Assembly (NCBI GenBank): GCA_002323895.1
Contig: DCQM01000201.1
Location: 9,076-14,710 of the forward strand
Origin: Akkermansiaceae bacterium UBA1518
Lineage (GTDB): Bacteria; Verrucomicrobiota; Verrucomicrobiia; Verrucomicrobiales; Akkermansiaceae
Direction of reading: 5' to 3'
Length of the DNA stretch: 5,635 bases
In this document: piece after piece, positions 1 through 5,635 of the stretch
Layout of the letters: each line of letters opens with the position of its first letter
Numbering within the stretch: the first letter of the stretch is position 1
Notes under the pieces: generated by a model
The model's input: the letters and a program-made list of their open reading frames with translations, nothing else
What the model was told of the DNA's origin: nothing
The model's database searches: none
Program-made: the position numbers and the translations under genes

Positions 1-796
1 TGATGAGCTCAATTTCATTAGCCCTCAGCCAATTGGGAAAATGAGAAGAGGGAAGCTGGCTAATTTGGTCAAAAAGCGAGGCAACTACGGGCGATACAGG
101 GTTTTTCCAAAGATTACGTGGGGTGTCACATTGGATAATAGTTCCAGAATCCATTACTGCGATAGAGTCTCCCGTGGACAGCGCGTCTTCAGGGTGATGG
201 GTGACAAAAATAGTTGTTGTTTTCTCTTTTCGAAGAATTTCAGCTGTAAGTCGTCGCAGTGATTGGCGAAGATTTGAGTCGAGGTTACTGAAAGGCTCAT
301 CTAGGAGCAGAAGAGGAGGTCGCGGTGCAAGAGCTCTGGCTAGTGCGATACGCTGTTTTTCGCCCCCTGAAAGTTCATGAGGAAAGCGCTTTTCAAAATT
401 AGGAAGGCCGATTGCTTCAAGTAGTTCTTTGCAACGAGTTTTTCGGTCTGCACGCCGCCAATTTATCAATCCATAGGTTAGATTTTGAAACACGTTAAGA
501 TGCGGAAAGAGGTCGCCGCTTTGGGAAACCAAACCGATTTTCCGCCGATCGGGGCGGACAAATTTGGTTGAACTGCAGAGAACTTGATCCCCAAGTTTTA
601 TTGTCCCATTTGTTGGGGATTCAAGGCCACACAGGGCGCGTAGAAGAGTCGATTTACCGCTACCGCTGGCTCCTACAATGCTTAAGATTGAAGATGCCGC
701 TACATTCAAAGTAACTTTTTGAAGAGCAGGCTCTTTGCTGTTAGGATAAGAAACCGTGAGATTCTCAACGGTTAGGGAATTGGGGAAAGTCATCAT
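1..796 (-). CDS. fbpC: Fe3+ ABC transporter ATP-binding protein (FbpC-type), 3' end outside the window
   Basis: This is the cytoplasmic ATPase that would drive ferric-iron import through the permease encoded just upstream. I translated 265 residues before the frame leaves the window. All ABC motifs are present: an aromatic A-loop residue at Y17, Walker A GASGSGKST (42-50), Q-loop Q92 followed by LFPH, the signature LSGGEKQR (142-149), Walker B LLLLDEP (162-168), the D-loop SNLD (170-173) and the switch histidine H200 in TH-H. The residues after about 245 resemble the start of the C-terminal regulatory/TOBE region seen in FbpC proteins of about 350 residues, so roughly 80-90 residues are probably missing. 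The start lies one base after the permease stop (TAA, G, ATG), which suggests translational coupling. A second ATG follows immediately (793), and either could be used. The ATPase family call is firm. The iron specificity comes from the neighbours, since related ATPases serve polyamines, sulfate or thiamine. Confidence 0.93.
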   Translation of the reverse strand, partial: MMTFPNSLTVENLTVSYPNSKEPALQKVTLNVAASSILSIVGASGSGKSTLLRALCGLESPTNGTIKLGDQVLCSSTKFVRPDRRKIGLVSQSGDLFPHLNVFQNLTYGLINWRRADRKTRCKELLEAIGLPNFEKRFPHELSGGEKQRIALARALAPRPPLLLLDEPFSNLDSNLRQSLRRLTAEILRKEKTTTIFVTHHPEDALSTGDSIAVMDSGTIIQCDTPRNLWKNPVSPVVASLFDQISQLPSSHFPNWLRANEIELI

Positions 797-797
797 C

Positions 798-2468
798 TTA
801 TTTCGTTTTGGAAAGCTTACGCCAACCATTCAATTCTACGATAATCAGCCCAAGCATACTGACCGAAATCAAAAAAAGAGAGGGTATCGCACAAGCGTAA
901 ATTGCACCTTGATCGACCTTGCTATAAGTAAGAGTGCTAAGGGTTTCAAAATCAAAAGGGCGTAGAAGTAAGCAAAGTGGCAACTCTTTGCAGACATCAA
1001 CGAATACAAGTGTTGCACCTCCCAAGATACTTGGCTTTAGGAGTGGAAGGTTGATTCTAAAAAACGTTTTGGTAGGTGTTTTGCCGAGACTAAAAGAGCT
1101 TTGATCAAGGCTCTTATTCTGTCGAGCTAACCCTTGTTGAACCATCTGGGAGCCTATGGAAAAATAGCGGGTTACGATTGCAAAAAGCAGCCATATAAAA
1201 CCGCTCGGGACGAGAAGCCTTCCTATCCAATTTTCTGAGGGGAATTGGTTTCCTAGAGCGACCGCAAATCCCATGACACCAAGAGCGATGACAGTTCCTG
1301 GACAAGCGTAACCAGCCACGGTCGAGAACTTAGAGATGACACGCAAAATTGGATTTTTAGAAAAACGAGCGGCTCCGATAATTGTTAGGGCAGTTGCAAG
1401 ACAAATTACCGTTGAGCTGAGTGCGAGAATGAGAGTGTGGCGACTTGCAGCGATGATTTCTTCCCAATCAATTTGATCGTAGATACTCGAAGATTTTAGG
1501 AGCCAGTCGATGAGCCCAAAGAGTGGTAGAATAAGGCCAAGTGAGATGGGAAATAAACAAGAAAGGTAGCAAGCTATGCGAGTGATTATCGAAGAAGGAG
1601 AGCCGAAAGATTTAGCGCCTTCAGGGTGAAGGCTACGAAGAGCACGCCCACGATGCCAATGTTCCAAAGCAACGAGAAAGAAGACACTTATGAGAATCCA
1701 ACTGGCTAGTTTTTTAGCAGTTTCGATCTGATCCATCCCAAACCAAGTTGTGAAAAGGGTAACGGTCAAAGTATTGAAACCAAAGTGTTTCACCGCCCCG
1801 TAATCATTGATTACCTCCATTGCAACCAGGAAGATCCCTGCGGCAAGGGCAGGACGAGCGAGCGGAAGTTGGATTGAACTAAAAACTCGCCAAGGAGAAC
1901 GTCCAAGCATCCGACCAGCTTCTCCCATGATAATTCCGCTTCCGGCAAAAGCGCTTCGACCAGCAAGAAACACGTAGGGATATAGGAGTGACCCAAAAAG
2001 TAAAATGAGACAGCCATAACGCAGGTTTTCTTCCCACCAAAGGAAGGATTCAACTCCTTCTTCCCTGCGAATTTTAATGAGGAAAGGGATCAATTTCTCC
2101 CTTAGGTCACTCGAGATGATTGCCGCTATAAATGGAGGAATTGCAAGAGGTAAGACGAGTGCGATGGAAAGAAGCCGTTTCCCAGGAAAATCAAAGTTTT
2201 CGATAAACCAAGCTGCTGGGATGCCAAGTAAGGAGGCCACAACGCAGGAACCAATAACAAGGATGATTGTTTCTTTGATGGCATCCTTGAGAAGAAAGCT
2301 GCTGATTTGTTGCCAAGCTTCCGTTGAGTCCGGAGACAAGCTACTAAATAACGATAAAAGTATTACTAAGACGGGAGCCAATAAAGTCAGCCCAAGCGCC
2401 CAAGCTAAAAATTTCCATAATCGGAGCCCCCATGTATCTGAATGAAAGGGCTTTTTCTTGAAGAACAT
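798..2468 (-). CDS. fbpB: Fe3+ ABC transporter permease (FbpB-type, two fused permease halves)
   Basis: This is an inner-membrane permease of 556 residues, the usual size for FbpB/FutB proteins, in which two binding-protein-dependent permease domains are fused. The first half has a helix at about 20-42, further helices from about 65 and 98, and an ATPase-contacting EAA loop at about 183-210 (EAGRMLGRSP, then LPLARPAL). The second half has helices from about 300, 345, 385 and 420, and a second EAA loop at about 455-482 (LGKTPTKTFF, then LPLLKPS). In that second loop the usual EAA residues are replaced (DQSSFSLG). The stretch DVCKELPLCLLLRPFDF (491-507) is typical of the iron-permease family. 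An in-frame TAG directly precedes the ATG, so this is the first possible ATG. No clear Shine-Dalgarno motif is visible, and translation may depend on the small gene ending 20 bases upstream. The next gene, the ATPase, starts one base after the stop. Thiamine permeases (ThiP) are relatives, but the partner binding protein points to iron. Confidence 0.93.
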   Translation of the reverse strand: MFFKKKPFHSDTWGLRLWKFLAWALGLTLLAPVLVILLSLFSSLSPDSTEAWQQISSFLLKDAIKETIILVIGSCVVASLLGIPAAWFIENFDFPGKRLLSIALVLPLAIPPFIAAIISSDLREKLIPFLIKIRREEGVESFLWWEENLRYGCLILLFGSLLYPYVFLAGRSAFAGSGIIMGEAGRMLGRSPWRVFSSIQLPLARPALAAGIFLVAMEVINDYGAVKHFGFNTLTVTLFTTWFGMDQIETAKKLASWILISVFFLVALEHWHRGRALRSLHPEGAKSFGSPSSIITRIACYLSCLFPISLGLILPLFGLIDWLLKSSSIYDQIDWEEIIAASRHTLILALSSTVICLATALTIIGAARFSKNPILRVISKFSTVAGYACPGTVIALGVMGFAVALGNQFPSENWIGRLLVPSGFIWLLFAIVTRYFSIGSQMVQQGLARQNKSLDQSSFSLGKTPTKTFFRINLPLLKPSILGGATLVFVDVCKELPLCLLLRPFDFETLSTLTYSKVDQGAIYACAIPSLFLISVSMLGLIIVELNGWRKLSKTK

Positions 2469-2488
2469 CTATTCGAAGTTTTAGACGA

Positions 2489-2770
2489 TCAGCGCCACCC
2501 CTCTCTTTCAGCATTTCTCTCCAGATCACTGGTTAGGAAAAGTGATTTTTCTGATGGAAAGCTTTTCGGATCCTCAGAAATTTTGACGGAGAACCTGTCG
2601 GTCGACTGGATTTGGGTTGCGCCACTTGATTCCTTTGAGGAGTACTTTGCTAAAAAATATAAAAGTAAAATGAAGAGAGGTATTAGTAGAAGAAGCCCGA
2701 GCGTCCAAGCAAGAAAGTGCCAAAGGCAGGGGCCAATTTTGCCAGTTGCTTTCTCTTTAATGAGGCACAT
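2489..2770 (-). CDS. Small one-helix membrane protein resembling the permease N-terminus
   Basis: This is a 93-residue frame between the binding-protein gene (30-base gap) and the permease gene (20-base gap), on the same strand. It has a short basic N-terminus, one strong membrane helix at about 17-40 and a hydrophilic tail of about 50 residues with no recognised domain. Residues 16-44 match permease residues 17-45, with about 15 of 29 identical by my hand alignment, including LW-FLAW-LGL-LL-P. The two matches sit at almost the same distance from their start codons. The similarity stops after the helix. The most likely origin is a partial tandem duplication of the permease 5' end. Whether it is a working small protein or a leftover is open: the frame is intact and keeps the operon spacing, but it lacks the EAA loops needed for transport. 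An in-frame TAA precedes the ATG directly, fixing the earliest ATG, and no clear ribosome site is visible. Function unknown. Confidence 0.6.
   Translation of the reverse strand: MCLIKEKATGKIGPCLWHFLAWTLGLLLLIPLFILLLYFLAKYSSKESSGATQIQSTDRFSVKISEDPKSFPSEKSLFLTSDLERNAEREGWR
2639..2725 (-). repeat. Diverged copy of the permease 5' segment (partner 2334-2420)
   Basis: The DNA coding for the helix of the small membrane protein is similar to the DNA coding for the first helix of the permease, about 305 bases further along the operon. In the best-conserved stretch (about 32 bases covering the FLAW-LGL codons) I count 24 matches by hand. Several differences are at third codon positions. The similarity fades on both sides. 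This fits an old partial tandem duplication; convergence of two hydrophobic helices is less likely because the tryptophans and glycines also match. Confidence 0.5.
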
Positions 2771-2800
2771 TTAATACCAGGAATTGATGAATCTAAGCGA

Positions 2801-3817
2801 TTACTTCCATCCCACCATATTGAAAATTTTCTGGGCTTCTTGGTCGTAGATCCCGAGGTCGTGAATTGATTCAAGATCTGGATTAATTTCACCCCAAGCT
2901 TTTTGTAATGGCTCATGTTCAACCTTGGTGGATACGGCGTATTCGGAAGTGAGTCGTTGATATTTTTTTTGGACTTTTTCTGAGACAAGGTATTCCAAAA
3001 GCTTACGAGCATTACTGGAGTTCTTGGCACCCTTAATAATTCCACCTCCGCTGATGTTGACGTGTGTTCCACGATCTCCTGATGTTGGTAAGACCACTCC
3101 TACGGCAGCGTGCGCGTCACGGTCCTCCTGGCTTTCCCCATTTTTTAGAAGCCCGAGGTAGTAGGTGTTGACAATAGCATAGTCTGCGATGCCTTTTGCG
3201 ACGGCGCGAACTTGGTCACGATCATTTCCTTGAGGCGGTCGGGCGAAATTATTTTTCATCCCGGTAGCCCATTGTATAGCCTTCGCTTTTCCTTGGATTG
3301 CTATGATAGAGGCGAGGAGGGAACGGTTGTATTTACTCGTTGACGAACGAATTAGAAGGTTACCTCGATACTCTGGTGAAGCGAGATCTTGATAACTTTT
3401 CGGGAGTTGTCCTTTAACCCGGTCCTTAGCATAGACAAGTATTCGCCCTCTCATCGTAAAAGCGGCCCAAGTATCTTGCTTCCCCCGAAGCGCCTGAGGC
3501 ACTGCAGCATTAATAAGTTCACTTTTAAGTGGAGCTAGAAGACCAGCTTTTGATGCTTTTGTGAGGCTTGCAGCATCTGAAGTAATATAGAGATCAGCTT
3601 GTGGAGAATTCTTCTCTGATTTGAGCCTAGCAATAAGTTCGTTGGCACCGGCTTTGACGACTTTAACTTCAATACCAGTTTTATCCGTGAATTCGGAAAA
3701 TACTTCTTTGTCTGCGTCGTAATGGCGCTCGGAATATAACCGAACTTCTTCAGCTTGCGCTAGGAAGCCTACGAAGAAAGCGATTGCTGCTATAGGTGAA
3801 GAAAATCGTGTTTTCAT
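2801..3817 (-). CDS. fbpA: Fe3+ ABC transporter periplasmic substrate-binding protein (FbpA/FutA-type)
   Basis: This is a 338-residue periplasmic protein that would bind ferric iron and hand it to the permease. The signal peptide runs to about residue 22 with a probable cleavage after AQA. The mature start, VRLYSERHYDAD, is typical of FutA/cFbpA-like ferric-binding proteins. The tyrosines expected to coordinate iron are in place: Y33 in RHYD, Y163 in TSKYN, and Y219/Y220 in NTYY. GNDRDQVRAVAKG (198-210) and the closing VGWK are also family landmarks. The length is normal and nothing looks damaged. It is the first gene of the minus-strand unit, so the operon promoter should lie in the intergenic region upstream. 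No Shine-Dalgarno motif is visible in the bases before the ATG. The family and iron ligand pattern are strong. The symbol could equally be futA or afuA, since naming varies by organism. Confidence 0.95.
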   Translation of the reverse strand: MKTRFSSPIAAIAFFVGFLAQAEEVRLYSERHYDADKEVFSEFTDKTGIEVKVVKAGANELIARLKSEKNSPQADLYITSDAASLTKASKAGLLAPLKSELINAAVPQALRGKQDTWAAFTMRGRILVYAKDRVKGQLPKSYQDLASPEYRGNLLIRSSTSKYNRSLLASIIAIQGKAKAIQWATGMKNNFARPPQGNDRDQVRAVAKGIADYAIVNTYYLGLLKNGESQEDRDAHAAVGVVLPTSGDRGTHVNISGGGIIKGAKNSSNARKLLEYLVSEKVQKKYQRLTSEYAVSTKVEHEPLQKAWGEINPDLESIHDLGIYDQEAQKIFNMVGWK

Positions 3818-4061
3818 TTAGTTAGTAAGTTGAACAATTTCAGTGGTTATGCTTCTGATCGCTTGTGACATTTTAGCGCTTGAATAAGCTTTTGGTAGAA
3901 TTTAGGCCCAATCAGTTTAGAAGCTAGATTATCGATTTTCTTTCGTTTGGGCGGCTTTAGCAATTAGTCCTTAACTTTTGAGGAATATTAACAACCCCGC
4001 CCTATTTTCGAATTTGGATCTGATATCAGGGGATATCTTTATTGGCTTAAAGAGTGGGTAG
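3818..4061. other. Divergent intergenic region between the iron operon and the cytochrome gene
   Basis: About 240 AT-rich bases separate the two divergent genes, so promoters for both are expected here. On the minus strand a TAAAAT box (3870-3875) lies 53 bases before the binding-protein ATG, but no good -35 box sits at the right distance. On the plus strand TAGAAT (3896-3901) also lacks a partner. An imperfect 14-base palindrome centred on ATCGAT (3927-3940, two mismatched pairs) and four scattered TTTAG pentamers (3872, 3901, 3916, 3956) are the only other patterns I saw. No terminator hairpin or RNA gene is apparent. The right end includes the possible coding remnant listed separately. Confidence 0.6.
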
Positions 4062-4102
4062 ATGAAAATCCTTTTGCTAAGCCTGATTTTGGAGAGATTT
4101 GA
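3992..4102 (+). pseudogene. Possible 3' remnant of a lost gene upstream of the cytochrome gene
   Basis: Between an in-frame TAA (3989-3991) and a TGA (4100-4102) there is an open frame of 36 codons without a usual start codon. Its translation looks protein-like, especially YLYWLKEWVDENPFAKPD near the end, which has regular aromatic, acidic and basic spacing. The stop lies seven bases before the cytochrome ATG at 4110, a spacing normal for two genes of one operon. I infer that a former upstream gene may have lost its 5' part. I do not recognise the family. Chance is a serious alternative, because the frame is short and no ribosome site or start is seen. Confidence 0.25.
4022..4037. promoter_or_regulatory. 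Perfect inverted repeat GATATC-AGGG-GATATC
   Basis: Two copies of GATATC are separated by four bases. Because GATATC is itself a palindrome, the pair is both a direct and an inverted repeat. It lies 24 bases before the possible ATG at 4062 and 72 bases before the one at 4110, a reasonable place for an operator of the cytochrome gene. It also falls inside the possible coding remnant, in which case it would be incidental. No regulator can be named. Confidence 0.2.
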
Positions 4103-4109
4103 TCGGAGG

Positions 4110-5635
4110 ATGAAGAAGAGCCTGTCAATTGTATTCAGCATTGCGTGCCTGATGGGGCCGGCAGGCCTTGCTGCTCTTGCTGACGAAAAGGCGTTAGAGA
4201 TTTTTGAGCACTACTGCTTCGATTGTCACGGCGACGGCTCGGACAAAGGGGGGCTGGATCTCTCCGTGATACTCGGGAAAGAGGACTTCGATGGTTCTCT
4301 GATTTTTGAGAATTTGGTGACGGGAAAAATGCCTCCCGCTGACAAAGATCAGCCGGATGCAAAGGAGAAGCGAGAGCTGCTGGAATGGCTCGCTGGTCGG
4401 CAGGGAAAGCATGTTGGGAAATCCTTCCGCCGAATCAGCCGGAATGAATTTGTGTATTCGCTCAATGATCTCTTGGGGACGGATTTGGATCTCGCTGGCT
4501 GGATCCCGGAAGACCGAGGGACGAACGACTTCGATTCCAGCCGGAAGATTCAGCTAAGCCGGGAGATGCTCGGGTCGTATTTTTCGGTCGCAGAAAAAAT
4601 GCTCGATCATGCCTTTCCAGATGATGGATTTCCAGTGGAGAGGAGCTGGCTGACGAGCAAAGTCCGGGACAGCCATGAGACATACCGCATCTACCACCGG
4701 CCCTATCAGGAAGGCACCCTTTTCTCGTGGACCCGGGCCAACAATGGCAACAGCTATTCTTTCTTCTACGACAACTTTGAGCCACCGGTGGCAGGGTGGT
4801 ATGAGTTGACATTTGATGCCGCTAAGGTGGCGGATTTCGAAGACGATATGAGCCTGCAAGTTTATGCGGGAAAGTATTACTACGCCGACGATCGTCCCCA
4901 GTTACAGCGTCTCGTCGGTGTGATATCTCTCAGAAATCGTGAAGTCGAATCGCGGACCATCCGCGCCTACCTCCATCCCGGAGAAAGCGTTTCGGTGCAC
5001 TGCTTTTCGCGGCACAATTTTCGTCAAAAGAATCCAAAGGAGGGAATCTACATCAAGCAATTGAAGGTCAAGGGGCCGGTGGTGGATTCCTGGCCGCCTT
5101 CCTCCTACAAGAAAATCTTCGAGGGATTAGAAATTGAGGCCGAGCAGCGGAAGGTCCAAAAGGCTTCTGAGTTTCAGACTGAGCTCAAGAGAATTGGCGG
5201 CGCTCTTTCGGTGAGCAGTTTTCAGAAGGGGATGGAGAAAGAGAAGATGCAGGATGGTTCGAATCTGACCTTCTGGCACACGCGCTTCTCTCCGCTGGTG
5301 GCGAAGCCGCCGCATTTCGTGACTTTTGAGAATCCAAATGGAGCGGTCATCAAAGGACTTTCCTTTGCCACTTGGTCGGGCGGGAATGGCAATGGCTTGG
5401 TCAAGGCATACGAGATTTACTTTTCCGACGATGGAAAAACGTGGGGTGATAAGGTGATGGGAGGTGGACTGGATGTCAGGCTTGCCAACGAACAAGCGGT
5501 TATCTTTCCGCAGGAAACGAGAAGCCGCTTTATCAAGTTCAAGGTAACAGACTCTGTTCAGTTGGATGGCAAGTCGATCGCTTCGATTGGCAAATTGGAC
5601 CTTATCACTCCTTTGGTTGAGAAGGTTGAAACGTC
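4110..5635 (+). CDS. Secreted cytochrome c / DUF1587-type protein with a discoidin-like domain, 3' end outside the window
   Basis: This is an exported protein of which 508 residues are seen before the window ends. From the N-terminus: a signal peptide (MKK, hydrophobic core, probable cleavage after ALA at 24); a planctomycete-type cytochrome c domain with haem motif CFDCH (36-40) and probable distal ligand M74 in GKMPP; a DUF1587-like segment at about 107-170 (RRISRNEFVYSLNDLLGTDL); a beta-rich, CBM-like region at about 190-325 ending near SWPPSSYKKIF; a charged, possibly coiled stretch at about 335-385; and an F5/8 type C-like domain at about 395-500 (YEIYFSDDGKTW, then RSRFIKFKV). Full family members usually continue with DUF1595, DUF1592, DUF1588 and DUF1585, expected to the right. 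The family probably does periplasmic redox work, often near polymer-degradation genes, but the reaction is unknown. I chose 4110 because it gives a normal signal peptide. ATG 4062 is in frame, directly after a TAG, and would add 16 residues. The gene is GC-richer than the iron operon. Confidence 0.88.
   Translation, partial: MKKSLSIVFSIACLMGPAGLAALADEKALEIFEHYCFDCHGDGSDKGGLDLSVILGKEDFDGSLIFENLVTGKMPPADKDQPDAKEKRELLEWLAGRQGKHVGKSFRRISRNEFVYSLNDLLGTDLDLAGWIPEDRGTNDFDSSRKIQLSREMLGSYFSVAEKMLDHAFPDDGFPVERSWLTSKVRDSHETYRIYHRPYQEGTLFSWTRANNGNSYSFFYDNFEPPVAGWYELTFDAAKVADFEDDMSLQVYAGKYYYADDRPQLQRLVGVISLRNREVESRTIRAYLHPGESVSVHCFSRHNFRQKNPKEGIYIKQLKVKGPVVDSWPPSSYKKIFEGLEIEAEQRKVQKASEFQTELKRIGGALSVSSFQKGMEKEKMQDGSNLTFWHTRFSPLVAKPPHFVTFENPNGAVIKGLSFATWSGGNGNGLVKAYEIYFSDDGKTWGDKVMGGGLDVRLANEQAVIFPQETRSRFIKFKVTDSVQLDGKSIASIGKLDLITPLVEKVET

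Noticed and set aside
2077..2445. Open frame of 122 codons on the plus strand within the permease gene
   Set aside because: It is antisense to well-conserved permease sequence, has no recognisable features and is best explained as a shadow of the real gene.
2334..2770. The small membrane gene and the permease as one gene split by a frameshift
   Set aside because: The permease already has a complete N-terminus and first helix of its own and a family-typical length. The small gene duplicates that part and does not supply missing residues.
2489..2770. Small membrane protein as a PepSY-type or lipoprotein
   Set aside because: The LWHFLAW-LGL stretch vaguely recalls PepSY membrane helices, but there is no PepSY domain and no lipobox cysteine after the helix. 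The match to the neighbouring permease is more specific.
2771..2800. Terminator or attenuator between the binding-protein and small membrane genes
   Set aside because: The 30-base gap shows no stable stem followed by a T-run in the direction of transcription.
3870..3901. Sigma-70-type promoters from TAAAAT (minus) or TAGAAT (plus)
   Set aside because: Neither has a recognisable -35 box at 16-19 bases. In AT-rich spacer such hexamers are common, so I did not call a promoter.
3921..3939. Possible Fur box upstream of the ferric-iron operon (GATAATC on the minus strand)
   Set aside because: Seven bases match the centre of the classical 19-base Fur box, but the whole site matches only 10 of 19 and the outer hexamers are poor. 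That is near background in AT-rich DNA.

Overview
The window suggests a member of the Planctomycetota-Verrucomicrobiota group, more likely a moderate-GC verrucomicrobial lineage. The main reason is the right-hand gene, a secreted single-haem cytochrome c domain followed by a DUF1587-type domain. That architecture is expanded in these phyla and uncommon elsewhere. This is an inference from family knowledge; no rRNA or other taxonomic marker is present.

Layout. Positions 1-3817 hold four genes, all on the minus strand and read right to left: a ferric-iron substrate-binding protein (2801-3817), a 93-residue one-helix membrane protein (2489-2770), a two-halved ferric-iron permease (798-2468) and an ABC ATPase (1-796, running off the left edge). 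The gaps are 30, 20 and 1 bases, so they look like one transcription unit. Together they form an Fbp/Fut-type Fe3+ importer: the periplasmic protein captures ferric iron through tyrosines, the permease carries it across the inner membrane, and the ATPase powers the step. Positions 3818-4061 are an AT-rich divergent intergenic region. From 4110 (or 4062) to the right edge runs a plus-strand gene for an exported cytochrome c / DUF1587 protein, cut off by the window end.

Unusual points. (1) The small membrane protein between the binding-protein and permease genes has an N-terminus and first helix that match the N-terminus of the downstream permease, at protein and DNA level, followed by an unrelated hydrophilic tail. 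It looks like a partial tandem duplication that is either a remnant or a new small subunit. (2) The cytochrome protein carries what looks like an F5/8 type C (discoidin-like) domain after its DUF1587 region. (3) Just upstream of the cytochrome gene is a start-less reading frame with protein-like sequence, ending seven bases before the cytochrome ATG; it may be the tail of a lost gene. (4) Base composition changes visibly between the AT-richer iron operon and the GC-richer cytochrome gene. No RNA gene, CRISPR array, insertion sequence or convincing terminator was seen.
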